NCBI GenBank assembly: GCA_964036275.1
Contig: OZ038434.1
Span: 5,230,560 to 5,294,559, forward strand
DNA length: 64,000 bases
Origin: Litoditis marina
Taxonomy: Eukaryota > Nematoda > Chromadorea > Rhabditida > Rhabditidae
Reading direction: 5' to 3'
Position numbers and translations under genes: made by a program. Below are positions 17,843-35,770 of this stretch, in pieces. The notes beneath the pieces are model-generated. The model did not search any database, was not told the DNA's origin, and worked only from the letters and a program-made list of their open reading frames with translations. The stretch's first letter is position 1. Each line of letters opens with the position of its first letter.

Positions 17843-20800
17843 TGAGAGAAATAAAGAGAGAGAGAGAGGGGGGGGGAGAGTCTGCAGAACGCAACGATAG
17901 AGAAAAATAATGCCACAAACAGCACAAAGCCCAACTTACCCAGCCAACAAATGGCAATGATACCGATCATATTGATTGACTCAAGGCCACTTTTTACAAC
18001 TAACAATAGGCGAGTGTGCTAGGTCGAGAGGTGTGTCCACGAAATGATTATCAAAAAAGATACGCACATCGCAACAAAAAAATGGTCAGCAGGTCGCGAG
18101 TGGAATGATTTGCAGAATACCATCTAGATGAATGACCAAACCAGAGTTGTACTTTGTAGTTTGGTATTCAAACACATCACTATACTCAAATTTCACTTAA
18201 ACTGCACCAGAATACATACACGGCAGTCTGACAAGCAAAACAACTTCAGTTACACTATCTTAAAATGCATCAAGTTTCCCAATTTCTTTTCACGATTTTT
18301 TAGGGTAAGTGGTTATGGTTGTCCGTGATAATGAGGAGGAGACGCTTAAAAGGTTTATGACTCTAAACCAAGAATTTGCACGAGTAAGATAGACCATAAA
18401 ACTTCTCTCAACGATAGAGCAATATCGGACTCTGGATATTACGTAAGTCGAAAGTTTCAAGGAGTCGTGAATATCTTTTCACTGGGGATTGACTTTCAAC
18501 TCAACCAAGTAACTTTGTATCATGTTTCCACACAGTAATGAGTCTATTGGAATTTATTTCCATAACTTCCCATAACAAAACACTTCACTCATTTCTGCCT
18601 TTTTTGGGGTTTTCATACGGTCTTTATTAGTTTTTTGGGTGTAAAATACTAATTATTCATAGTTTGAATGACAGGGTTCACTAAATATTCTTGTAACTGG
18701 CAGTACCTGCACATATGCGAATGCATTGAATGTGGCCGTGTGATGGGGAGCCTGTTTTCCGTCCAATGTCCATAGAATTCCGTCGACATCATGTCGGAGA
18801 CAAAGCTGGGGGGTACGCAGACCACCCACGGAGGAACGGGAGCAAAACAGCAGCTGGTGGCCAGTGATGTCACACTGAATATCACATAAATCATGAGTCA
18901 TTCTATAAAAGTTAAGAACCACGTGAACTTTCAACGAGACGGTAAAATTCTGCCTATAATAATGAAAATATCTGAAACTTTATATTTCGCATCAGGCAAA
19001 TAGATCAAAGTTTGAGCGAATGGGAGTCCGTTTTTGAGTTATATTTGTACAAAGTTGCGGAGGTTTGAGAGCAATATTGCCCAATGGACTTTGTGAGCAA
19101 TATTGACAAGTCGGGTCCTTTTGTTGAAAAATAGGTTGTCGACTCACGTGTCTCTCCGTCTTCTGAGCAGCCAGATTCCACCAGTATACGGTGGATAGCT
19201 CGTCGTCTGTCATCATATCACATTCCTCCAGTTGAGCCGAGTTGAAATTCTCCGTGGCACCCGAGCCGCTGACTGCCTGTAAAGAATACACCAGACTTTA
19301 TTCGCATTGCAACCAATCAAAGAACTCATTCTCATTCACGTATCCTACAATTCAATAAAACCAACCAAGGTGTTTTCGTTAAAAGTCAAGTTCCAAATCA
19401 AGGTAGGGAAATCTAGATCTTCTTAGTCGAAAATACTTTTTCTCGGTATAACTGAGTCGATTGTCTATATTTTTCTCTGTCAGCCGATTTTTATAGTTGG
19501 AAACTAGAAGAGATACCACCTAATGACCGCCTAACTCTAGCATCCCCAACCAACCTGATTGTCAGACGTGAATCTGCGCAGTCTGTCGGCGGCTTCCGCA
19601 ATCTGGGTGACGTCCGAATGGAATGTTCCCCGTTGATCTCCCTTCACGAGCTCATTCCAGCCGATTAGCGAAGATTCTTTGAACAATGAAATTTCCAGGC
19701 TGGAACAACGGCCAATTTGCAAGACCAAAAATAGATTTTCTTAACTACTTTTCCAGATTGTCGATACTAAAACTAAGGTAGAAATAGCCGTTATTACTAC
19801 ACACGTGTGAATATTAGTAAAAACTGCAACAAAAAGCTTACCTATCTATAGCCTATCTATACCTCCTCTAAGGACAGTCCTTCTACGGTTGATAATGAAA
19901 ACTGTGTGATTATGTAATGTTCTGAATAAAAAACATACGACTGACATAGTTGACGTGAAAGATTATTATTATTATTATTATTATCATTATTATATCAAAC
20001 CTCTTCTTTTCGGTCAGTGTCCAAACGGAATTCGCAGGGTTGATGGGACCACCCAGGAAGCCCTCCAACAACGTAGTCGAGCCAACTCGCACGATGATCG
20101 AGTCGCGAACAGCCTGAAGGTACATTTTTACTTATATTTACGTATATTTGAAGAAATAGTAACTCCAACGCATAATAGGCTTGAAATAGAGTTCGATATA
20201 AACTAATTCTCAAGACTCCCGCACCCCTATTCATATATATTCATAATACGCTAAGATTGGACAGATCTTTGGACGGACTTCAATTTGATTCAGGGTGGAG
20301 ATAAAGTGATAACGTTAACTAGAAGCATAAATTTCCCTACTCAATGGCAACTCACCTCAAAGTGAACATCCTCCTTATTGATTTTATGATCCAGGTGAAA
20401 AAGCACGGAAACCTCCTCGCCACTTTCTGCCCAAATATAGGCTGTTTTCTCGCTCTCGCCATTTTCGCCTGAAATAATATGATGGAAAGAAATACGGAAT
20501 CACGACCATAAAATACAGAAGACGAAAGAGAAAACTACAACCACGTAACTCGAATCGTTGGGACAATTTATGTTCTTCAGCTTCACCCCCTTCAATTTTC
20601 CGATTCTGGGTTTTGCTCTAAAAAGATGCCGTACAGCCGTCTCAAAACTGAAACCAGATCAAGAATACATCTGCGTACCTTCCATCTCAACATCCTCGTC
20701 CTGCTGTTCAATTGCCTGCTCTGACTGAGTATCCGATGCTGTTCGCGGGGCCTTGGAGGAGACGATAATCACGTGCTCACACTCACAGTCGAAAGCGGCC

Positions 20801-23800
20801 ATTTCCACTGGACTGTCCAGACTGATCACCTGGCGGGCAGACTCGGAAAACGTACCATCTGCAGAAGACATGTAATCCCTTGAGCCTTATATGCCGAACA
20901 TTTTTTCTAATTTACAGCATTCAGAGCAAGTAGAGAACATCCGACCTATAGGCAATAGGCCTGAATTTAGCAACGATCAGTAGCCGACCCAAAGTTGAAA
21001 TTGGTAGAGAATACGCTTTTAGAGCCTGCCACTTTTCGCAAAATGATAGTTGAACGTCTAGCTACAAACTAAATTCGCACTAAACTACGATCCACCCAAT
21101 CAACAAACTTAGAGCAGAAGCCAACCTGCGCCAGCCGTAAGAAGAATCCAGACGAGTCCCAGATCGAAAACTGCCTTGTCATCCTTGGAGCGCTCTGTAT
21201 GCTCATAGATGGTCTGCAGCAGTAGATGAACCTATATCGAAATGTGATGATATATTTATATATCATTTCTTCCATACTTTCGAAGTGTGCCGTGTGCGAA
21301 AATAAATGAGATGACTAGTGAAAAAGTTATTTTTTTTTAAACATGGTCTGCAGCAGTAGATGAACCTATATCGAAATGTGATGATATATTTACATTATTT
21401 CTTCCATACTTTCGAAGTGTGCCGTGTGCGAAAATAAATGAGATGACTAGTGAAAAAGTTCTTTTTTTTAAACATGGTCTGCAGCAGAGGATGAACCTAT
21501 ATCGAAATGTGATGATATATTTATATTATTTCTTCCATACTTTCGAAGTGTGCCGTGTGCGAAAATAAATGAGATGACTAGTGAAAAAAATAAAGAACTA
21601 ACTTAAAGATCAGACCCAGTTCGTAACATTGATCTGCGTGTATTGTATTGTGTCCAACAGAAACGGAACTCGAAAGAAAGATTGACTAAGGACAAAAACA
21701 GGTCAACGAATTGTTTTTGTCATGCAAGAGAAAACGTGAGAAGACATTCAACGAACGTGGAAAAACCCACGTGATCATCTCTGACCCTACAGTCACGCAG
21801 GTAGAATCCTTCCTTGTCCAAGGGAGCAAACGAATGAACTTGCTGGAAACAAATAATCACTATTTTCGCACCCGACTCAGTGTACAAATTTTGTCTGTTC
21901 TACTCAAACGGCGAATTTGGAAATGTGGGCGGCGGTAGGTGCTAACACCCCTTATATTACAGATATTACATTTTGGAGCTGAACTGTTCGAAATTATTAT
22001 GGAGTGGATACGGTATCAAGTCTACATATAATCTATGCTCATTTCGATTTATTCTCGGCTGGCTCAATTTACCGACACTGGTAGCATAGCAGTCTGAAAC
22101 TACCACATCACCCTAGACCTCGAGAGCATACCGTCCATGTATTTCTATCCTTCGTGGTCCTGAACAGTGTGATATTCTGTAGTCCATCGCTGACGATGGC
22201 AACATCTTCGGCGGGGAGAGAGATGGAGGGTGGCAGACTGGCAGAGGAAGAGACGAGAGCCACCGAAGCTACTGGCAGAGGTGCCTCCCACTGATTTGCC
22301 TAAATTTTACCCAAGTAGAAAAGTTAACCTTTTCCAACCAACTCCACATCCACATTTTATAGGCCTTCAACCCCTCTAGACACCAAAATTTCTTTCTTTC
22401 TTTTTCGCAATGGTGCGGCCACATTCTGGATAGTTTGTATGAAAACAGTAAACAATTCACTTTTTCACCCGGAACCCGCTAACTGTTTCGAAAGGTCGGC
22501 GGCGTTTAATCTAAACACCTCGCGGATTCAGAGTGTACTGAAAGAAAACAGACTCACCGCAATGTCATAGGTCAGTTTGACAATGTTTCCATCTGATTTG
22601 AGTATGAACAGCACGGAGAACGCCTCAGAAGACGAAAACGTGTCCAGAAAAAGAGGGCTGGCTTCCGAGAAAATTTGCATATGCTGCATAGAATATTGAT
22701 CCGGGGACGATTTACTCTCATTGGCTGAAAATGATAGTTGGAGATGATTAATTCACATTCGAAATAATAAAGTGTACTTGTCAATCTCTCTTTCTGGTCA
22801 ATAAAACATGACTTGTGTACGGCCTACTTCATCCTTTTTCCATACTATTCTTTCTTTAGAATCATAAACGATTTCAACATCCACCCGTTGTCCGTAGAAA
22901 GTGGAAATAGCCATAATTTTTGATGCCAGCTCATGCCGTCCGCCATAGAAATAATGTCTATCACCAATTGCGTATTCGTTTTTTAGTGGAAACTACACTG
23001 AATTCCGATTATCCCTGAAATCTCTCTGATTGCACCCCATTTGCCCCTACTTTGCCCCTGTCCATATCCGGATATGGACAGAGGCAAAACAGGGGGCAAA
23101 TGGGGTGCAATCAGGGAAAAAGTGGGGAAATTTCCGAGAAAAGTCAAGGAAATTTCAGAGAAAAATTAAGCAAATTTTTTTCAACATTAAGAAATATTTC
23201 TTGCTTTGATACTATTTACGGTGAATTGTTAACATAAGGTGAGAATGAACATCTCCAAAAATTCTCTAACTGATGCTCCTCAGATTAGACCAGCATCTAT
23301 TTACACTGCTTATTTCTTTATAGAAAACAAAGTGTTTTCAAAAAGAAATAGCAAAGAGAAAGTCTTTCCTTCCACATCTAATCAAAGTTAAACTTTTTTC
23401 GATTGGTTCAAAGCGCTTTCAACAGGAGCTGAAACAATTGGAAATGGACGAATTGCGCACAGCCGCACCCCTGGCTGCGCCGTATCTAGTACGGGTTTCT
23501 CAAAAGTGCGGCAGAACACAGTTTTAACCAGTATCTTCAACGAAATGACACTAAAACTTTATAATGTGTAGGTATAAGGTTCTGCTAATAGATTATAGTA
23601 AAAAAAAAGTGGTAAATCAACATTTTTCAATATCTCTGACACTTCTGTGACATTTCCCTGATTTCACCCCATCTTCTCCCTGACTTACCCCCCTTTTACC
23701 GCAGAAAAATCAGAGAAATTCTTCCCCCCTGATGCTCCCTGACAGATCAGGGAATGTCAACTTACTATGTAAGATTTCAAAGTAGAAATAGCTGGTACAA

Positions 23801-23925
23801 TCAACGTGTGTATGTAACATACCTCCAGCAAAACTCAACGTTTTGATAGGCAAGGAGTCGAGAGACAATTTGTAGCCATTGAAAGAAGAATCCAACAATG
23901 ATGTATCCACTTTAAGATCAACCAT
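16859..23925 (-). CDS. NUDCD1: NudC domain-containing protein 1
   Basis: This is a NudC-family protein with a central CS (p23-like) domain flanked by beta-propeller-like sequence; the human relative (CML66) is a cytosolic/nuclear protein of uncertain role. Twelve exons join in phase: 23925-23823, 22724-22558, 22299-22132, 21231-21126, 20858-20679, 20468-20356, 20113-20001, 19699-19555, 19276-19148, 18874-18707, 17557-17443 and 17052-16859. They give 566 residues (human 583). Landmarks are FNGYKLSLDSLP near the N-terminus, QYSMQHMQ, the CS domain from EEVSVLFHLD to WNELVKGDQRG, AQLEECDMM, CLRHDVDGILW, TATFNAFAYVQ, CSPDYSYAVICE and VARQQIISL near the end. The exon 3 acceptor has an in-frame alternative at 22290. 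Intron 3 carries tandem copies of the exon 4 border; introns 1 and 11 hold palindromes and a (GA)n run. The start is 1 nt behind an acceptor CAG. Confidence 0.93.
17791..17879. repeat. (GA)n microsatellite in NUDCD1 intron 10
   Basis: A GA run, interrupted and ending in a short G-rich segment, lies between the exons at 18874-18707 and 17557-17443. It is a second long GA tract within an intron of this gene block, like the one at 3121. Confidence 0.9.
21209..21590. repeat. About 132-bp tandem repeat, three copies, including the NUDCD1 exon 4 border
   Basis: Units start at 21209, 21343 and 21474. Each contains the first 23 nt of NUDCD1 exon 4 (read on the minus strand), its acceptor, and about 110 nt of intron ending in an A/T run. 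Unit 1 is the functional exon border. Units 2 and 3 lie within intron 3 and carry spare acceptors followed by a truncated exon start. Confidence 0.85.
23027..23113. repeat. Perfect-ended palindrome in NUDCD1 intron 1
   Basis: TGATTGCACCCCATTTGCC at the left pairs with GGCAAATGGGGTGCAATCA at the right, with ATCCGGAT at the centre. It is a hairpin MITE or a fragment of one. Related CCCTGA/TCAGGG ends occur at 23,648-23,759. Confidence 0.7.
23648..23759. repeat. Short inverted-repeat element in NUDCD1 intron 1
   Basis: TGACATTTCCCTGA and TCAGGGAATGTCA face each other over 112 nt. The body is rich in CCCTGA/CCCC words similar to the palindrome at 23,027. It is a non-coding MITE-like sequence. 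Confidence 0.5.
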
Positions 23926-23926
23926 T

Positions 23927-23929
23927 CTG
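23927..23929 (-). other. Putative spliced-leader acceptor for NUDCD1
   Basis: The minus strand reads TTTGCATTCAG, one A, then the start codon. The katanin stop is 716 nt upstream. Confidence 0.55.
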
Positions 23930-24641
23930 AATGCAAACCGCGTATAGAGAATTGAACCGGCTGTAAGCAATCTAACCAGGTGGTTCTGGTTTAGGAACGA
24001 ACTTGGTACGGGTAGAAATTGATGCAAAAAAAATCGTAATTTGAAGATTCAAACAGATGCCAGTTTTAATTTTCAAATGCTGAGAAGGCTACATAAACAC
24101 ATATATTCTTAGATTCTAATCTTTCATGAATGAACATTGGCGAGTTTTAGATAGATCCATAAGAAGAGAGACAAGTAATTGAAAACGATAACGATCGAAA
24201 AACGATTCCAGAATGATTCAAAAAAAGTTTCTATCAAAATTCATTTTAAATGATACACAGTAGTTTTTATCACAACACTAAGTAAAGATCAATTATTGCA
24301 CAACCAGCCCAAAAAGGGAACCAAATACCCAACCTATTTTACACGATAAAACTAATTACAACTACAAATCATTCACAGATATTTATCGTAATATTATGGT
24401 TTCTTCTGTATCATACAATCACCCGAGTTAGTAAAACAACGCAAGTACAATGCCGAAATAAAGCATTCAGACGTTAAAAAATTCACGCAACAAGCTCTAA
24501 CAGAAAAAATCTCTAGCAAACGGCAAGAAAAGTGGGTAAATGCTCTTCACATAAATAACTGAGGCCAAGTGACTACGAATTAAGAATACAGAACATTGAC
24601 AAATGGAAACAGAAACCTAAACAACTAAATGTAAATGAGAA

Positions 24642-30007
<5,366 letters not shown>

Positions 30008-30872
30008 ACTCCTCGGAACTTGGAACCCCTACAATGGAGCAAATCAGACAATTCATTTCAAAAACTGAGAAGTCTTGACGAGAAAAATATTACAAACATA
30101 GCAAATTGAACGTTATGTGGCAAGGATGTTTCATAGGTTCTAAGTGCGTAACACACTGTTTATTAGGTATGGGTCACACCACACTGGGTCACTGGGATCC
30201 ACAGCGTTCTCCGCCGCCACATTGGAGTTGGCCTGTTGCGCGTCTTTTCATTCGGCCGTAACGCAACACGCGGACGCGTACCTTACGTGCCAATGTACCA
30301 AGAAGTGATTTTAATGAAATAGGAAGTTCGGGGCAGTATGCAGCATGTGCATACCGTCAGATCTTGCCTGCGCGGGCTTGCGTCCCGTCCGGATAGTTTT
30401 CTGGATTTTCATCTAATGCATACTGCTCACAAAAAACAAGGCTGGTGAAAACGCTGTGGGGAGAGCGAAGAATGTGAGCGAGCTAATGAAACCTGGATGC
30501 CCCTTCCTTATACACTAAGAGGGCGGAGCTAACCTAGGTCATACGATCGATCGTCTGACGACCTGACCAAACTACAAGTCCCACGACACGATTTATCCGC
30601 AATCTTAATTCCGCAAATGTGCATGCCATAGTTCTCGCCTAGAGTAATTTTTGCCACTAAACCTGTATTGAGCCTCGTCTGCATAGTTTTCGTGGTGGGC
30701 GCAAATAAACACCAACAATTTAGTTGATTTGCTGAAACGAGAACGAAACTAAATTGATTACACGTACAAATATCATGACAGAGGAGTTCCTGAGGCAGTT
30801 TATAATGAGTAAAACACCGCGAAACATCTAAAATCGTTCATTACGATACAACTAAGACAATGGAGGGCCGGT
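30008..30872. other. Katanin upstream region, possible promoter
   Basis: This stretch lies 5' of the katanin gene. 30,180-30,600 is clearly richer in CpG and GC than its surroundings. I see no exon chain here. An acceptor-like TAG at 30029-30031 could receive a spliced leader. The region is bounded on the right by a GC-rich hairpin and foldback element 1. Confidence 0.35.
30029..30031 (-). other. Putative spliced-leader acceptor for katanin
   Basis: The minus strand reads CCATTGTAG and then 21 nt to the start codon. The pyrimidine tract is weaker than at the downstream genes. Confidence 0.35.
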
Positions 30873-30979
30873 GACCGCCCAACGTTCGCCCGGTGACCGC
30901 CCAGCGTGCGCCTAGTAGCCGCCTGACAGCGGGACACTAGGCGCACGCTGGGCGGTCACCGGGCGAACGTTGGGCGGTC
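30873..30979. repeat. GC-rich perfect hairpin, 44-bp arms
   Basis: Arms at 30873-30916 and 30936-30979 are exact reverse complements around a 19-nt loop. Within each arm GGTGACCGCCC-like and CGTTCGCC-like words repeat. It is far more GC-rich than its surroundings and ends 31 nt before the target duplication of foldback element 1. Confidence 0.9.
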
Positions 30980-31009
30980 GGTGGGCGGACCACTCAGACC
31001 TCATTGTCT

Positions 31010-31018
31010 AAGAATGAG
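31010..31018. repeat. Left 9-bp target-site duplication of foldback element 1
   Basis: AAGAATGAG lies directly before the element end GGCAATTGTC. An identical copy follows the right end at 36410-36418. Confidence 0.9.
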
Positions 31019-31676
31019 GGCAATTGTCAAACCTTACCGACTTGTAAACCTTACTCTTTTGTAAATCTTACCAGATAGGGCCCGTTTTTCTTAAATTTGG
31101 TTTTGATTCGTTATTGGAGTTTATATTTCGTTTATTTTTATTATTATTGTTTATAAATACTTCATCGACAAGTTTTGATCAAAGAACATGTGTTAGGCGC
31201 TCACTGCTTGAGTTAAGTGAGAAATGTTCCAATATCGTCCGGAATTCTGTTATAACAGACACTATTGTTTAGATAATTTCCGATAGTTGAATTCAAAAAC
31301 TGAGTTTATTCTACTTTCTTACTAGAAAAGAGTTTTTTCGAGCGAGAATATATTGTGTCTTCATATTTTCGTTCTAAACATAAGTGTGTAGTTCTCTTAA
31401 GTTCTGTTCCACGTTCGTTTTCGGCCGCATGTTGGCAGAGATGCGAGAACAGTTTCATATTATTGTTTCAGAGCTATAACGAAAAGCATGGTTTTATTCC
31501 AAATTGTAACTCGCTCTTATCTTGTTGCGTCACAGTTTTGTAGAAATGATAGAATTGATCTTCCAGATAGAACTACCTTCAAGGTGGGAATAATGAGGAA
31601 CACATATTTCGGAAGACGACAACTTCATGATTCCAGGTAATTCTCAATTTCCAGAGTTAAATGGCCTACATGATAA

Positions 31677-33400
31677 GTAACTGTACTACTTGTTTCTCCA
31701 CTGTATCTTACTCTCACGTGAGCTGGAGCAGTTGAACTCTTACCAAATCTAGTCATACCGGTTTTCAGTTTTGCTGTAGCCTATTTCGAAAACCTTCCAA
31801 GACAAACTGTTACCAAGCATACACAGTGATGATAGGTAACTGTACTACTTGTTTCTCCACTGTATCTTACTCTCACATGAGCTGGAGCAGTTGAACTCTT
31901 ACCAAATCTAGTCATACCTGTTTTCAGTTTTGCTGTAGCCTATTTCGAAAACCTTTCAAGACAAACTGTTACCAAGAATACACAGTGATGATAGGTAACT
32001 GTACTACTTGTTTCTCCACTGTATCTTACTCTCACGTGAGCTGGAGCAGTTGAACTCTTACCAAATCTAGTCATACCGGTTTTCAGTTTTGCTGTAGCTT
32101 ACTTCGAAAAACACCTTTTGAGAATAACTGTTACTAAGCATTCACAGTGATGATAGGTAACTGTACTACTTGTTTCTCCACCGTATCTTACTCTCACGTG
32201 AGCTGGAGCAGTTGAACTCTCACCAAATCTAGTCATACCGGTTTTCAGTTTTGCTGTAGCTTACTTCGAAAAACACCTTTTGAGAATAACTGTTACTAAG
32301 CATTCACAGTGATGATAGGTAACTGTACTACTTGTTTCTCCACTGTATCTTACTCTCACGTGAGCTGGAGCAGTTGAACTCTCACCAAATCTAGTCATAC
32401 CGGTTTTCAGTTTTGCTGTAGCCTATTCCGAAAACGTTCCTAGACAAACTGATACCAAGCATACAGTGATGATAGGTAACTGTACTACTTGTTTCTCCAC
32501 TGTATCTTACTCTCACGTGAGCTGGAGCAGTTGAACTCTCACCAAATCTAGTCATACCGGTTTTCAGTTTAGCTGTGGCCTATTTCGAAAACCTTCCTAG
32601 ACTAACTGATACCAAGCATACAGTGATGATAGGTGACTGTACTTCTTGTTTCTCCACCGTATCTTACTCTCACGTTAGCTGGAGCAGTTGAACTCTCACC
32701 AAACCTAGTCATACCGGTTTTCAGTTTTGCTGTGGCCTATTTCGAAGACGTTCCTAGACAAACTGATACCAAGCATACAGTGATGATAGGTAACTGTACT
32801 ACTTGTTTCTCCACTGTATCTTACTCTCACGTGAGCTGGAGCAGTTGAACTCTCACCAAACCTAGTCATACCGGTTTTCAGTTTTGCTGTGGCCTATTTC
32901 GAAGACGTTCCTAGACAAACTGATACCAAGCATACAGTGATGATAGGTAACTGTACTACTTGTTTCTCCACTGTATCTTACTCTCACGTGAGCTGGAGCA
33001 GTTGAACTCTCACCAAATCTAGTCATACCGGTTTTCAGTTTAGCTGTAGCCTATTTCGAAAACCTTCCTAGACTAACTGTTACCAAGCATACACAGTGAT
33101 GATAGGTGACTGCACTATTTGTTTCTCCACCGTGTCTTACTCTCACGTTAGCTGGAGCAGTTGAAGTCTGACAAAATCTAGCCATACTGGTTTTCAGTTT
33201 TGCTGTAGCTTATCTCATGAAACCTTCTGAGATCAACTGTTACTAGGCACACATAGTAATTATAGGTAACTGTACTACTTGTTTCTCTACCGTATACTAC
33301 TCTCACGTGAGCTGGAGCACTTGAAATTCGACCAAATCTAGTCATACCAGTTGTCTGTTTTGATGTAGTAATTTCTAAAACCTATCACAACAAGGTCCAC
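31677..33400 (+). repeat. Left tandem array of element 1, ~11 units of about 157-162 bp
   Basis: Units begin near 31677, 31834, 31994, 32156, 32318, 32475, 32633, 32789, 32946, 33108 and 33266, each with GTAACTGTACTACTTG-like sequence. Each contains the palindrome CTCACGTGAG (E-box core) and the conserved stretch CAAATCTAGTCATAC. Units diverge toward the inner end. Confidence 0.9.
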
Positions 33401-34292
33401 ACCCTCAAATCATGTATATGATAGACTTGAAGCTCTTTTGAGCACACAATGAATGTATAGAATTAGTTCTTTTCAGGCAAATGATTTTTCTGTAAGTTCC
33501 AATAAACTTCTTCCCATTGAGAGAAATGGTGACGAAACCTTATATGAGCGATACAAATCATTTTGTAGTACAAAAACTGGATGCATTAAAATAGAATCAC
33601 AATATATTATATTTTCTCCATTTGATTTTTATTTCAGGCTCTCGAGTTGGAAATCAAGAGACCACTGCTGGACGAGAAGAGTTTTGTTTGTATGTGTATG
33701 TTAAACTTTTCCACATAAAAAAATGAATTAGGATTTTATCAAACATTCACAGAACAACAACAAACAAAACAATGATGAATCCGACTTTGAGCCTTTCGTA
33801 TTGTGGGCTATATTGGGCGACAGCGGTCAATCAACCTGCAATAAACCGTGCAACGTGATAATAGATCGGTAACCATACAAATTTTTTTCCCTGAATCTAG
33901 AAATAAGTTGGTAACTCCGGTCGAACTCGGAGTATTCCCGCTCATGCTTAGAGTTTGCAAATATTAAGGGAAATCCTTGTTTTCTTTCGTTATGATCTAA
34001 ATCTTAAAATGTTTCAGTGGGAGTAACAGAGAGCGTAAACTAAAAGTGTACAACTTTCTCTTTGTAAAAGTTTGTCGAGTCGTAAAACGTGTTAGAAATA
34101 GACAACATCGACCCGAGGCAATGTCCGAGGCGAAGAGATATTGAGAATGTGCAGAGATAAAAATCTTGTGAAAAACGATAAAGGAACACCATATTGCAAC
34201 AATATGACGAAAATCTTGAAATCTTGAACATCGAAACAGGCAATCGGTATGACTGAACGTGGTCAAAATTCAACTGCTCCAGCTCAAGTGAT

Positions 34293-34765
34293 GTCGTGGT
34301 CACGACCATTTATCGTTTATTATTCGCCTCGTATTTTGTATGTTTCCTATGCCCCGCCTCTACGCGGGCAGAGTTCCCCTCTCACCGCTCTTAGACTGTA
34401 CGACCCTCCCGGGCGTCAGTCAACCTCACAACCATTGTATATTGGAAGCAATAAACTTGATACAAACCACTGAACCACCACAAACTGTACACATACACAC
34501 AAGGTACCAAACTGGGTGCACCGATGCACCAAATGTACGGGATTAGTTTGGTACCTTGTGTGTATGTGTACAGTTTGTGGTGGTTCAGTGGTTTGTATCA
34601 AGTTTATTGCTTCCAATATACAATGGTTGTGAGGTTGACTGACGCCCGGGAGGGTCGTACAGTCTAAGAGCGGTGAGAGGGGAACTCTGCCCGCGTAGAG
34701 GCGGGGCATAGGAAACATACAAAATACGAGGCGAATAATAAACGATAAATGGTCGTGACCACGAC
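34293..34765. repeat. Perfect 221-bp palindrome at the centre of element 1
   Basis: Arms 34293-34513 and 34545-34765 are exact reverse complements around a 31-nt loop. Each arm contains a GC-rich patch and AATAAAC-like sequence, reminiscent of an LTR or a terminal exon. They may be two head-to-head copies of another inserted sequence. The same 60-residue open frame on both arms is a consequence of the symmetry. Confidence 0.9.
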
Positions 34766-34794
34766 AAGTGACAGTAATATAGAGTGAAAAACAG

Positions 34795-35770
34795 TACAGT
34801 TACTTATCATCACAGTGTATGCGTAGAAAACGTTTTTCGTGGAAGGTTTCCGGAATGAACTAAAATCGGTATTACTAGATTTGGTTAAACTTTAACTGCT
34901 CCAGCTCACGTGAGAGTAGTATACGGCGGAGAAACAAGTAGTACAGTTACCTATAATCACTCTGTATGCTTGGTAACAGTTTGTCTAGGAAGGTTTTCGA
35001 AATAGGCCACAGCAAAACTGAAAACCGGTATGACTAGATTTGGTAAGAGTTCAACTGCTCCAGCTCACGTGAGAGTAAGATACAGTGGAGAAACACGTAG
35101 TACAGTTACCTATCATCACTGTGAATGCTTAGTAACAGTTATTCTCAAAAGGTGTTTTTCGAAGTAAGCTACAGCAAAACTGAAAACCGGTATGACTAGA
35201 TTTGGTGAGAGTTCAACTGCTCCAGCTCACGTGAGAGTAAGATACGGTGGAGAAACAAGTAGTACAGTTACCTATCATCACTGTGAATGCTTAGTAACAG
35301 TTATTCTCAAAAGGTGTTTTTCGAAGTAAGCTACAGCAAAACTGAAAACCGGTATGACTAGATTTGGTAAGAGTTCAACTGCTCCAGCTCACGTGAGAGT
35401 AAGATACAGTGGAGAAACAAGTAGTACAGTTACCTATCATCTCTGTGTATTCTTGGTAACAGTTTGTCTTGAAAGGTTTTCGAAATAGGCTACAGCAAAA
35501 CTGAAAACAGGTATGACTAGATTTGGTAAGAGTTCAACTGCTCCAGCTCATGTGAGAGTAAGATACAGTGGAGAAACAAGTAGTACAGTTACCTATCATC
35601 ACTGTGTATGCTTGGTAACAGTTTGTCTTGGAAGGTTTTCGAAATAGGCTACAGCAAAACTGAAAACCGGTATGACTAGATTTGGTAAGAGTTCAACTGC
35701 TCCAGCTCACGTGAGAGTAAGATACAGTGGAGAAACAAGTAGTACAGTTACTTATCATGTAGGCCATTTA
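34795..35770 (-). repeat. Right tandem array of element 1, ~7 units of about 160 bp
   Basis: This is the reverse-complement counterpart of the left array, with unit borders (AGTTACCTATCATCA-like) near 34800, 34950, 35110, 35271, 35432, 35591 and 35752. It has fewer units than the left arm. The units nearest the outer end are nearly identical to the outermost left units. Confidence 0.88.

Noticed and set aside
17760..18006. Minus-strand frames with long Ser/Leu runs
   Set aside because: Translation of the (GA)n microsatellite in NUDCD1 intron 10.
34249..34767. Matching 60-100 residue frames on both strands at the centre of element 1
   Set aside because: The central palindrome forces the same frame on both strands. 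There are no splice or family signals.
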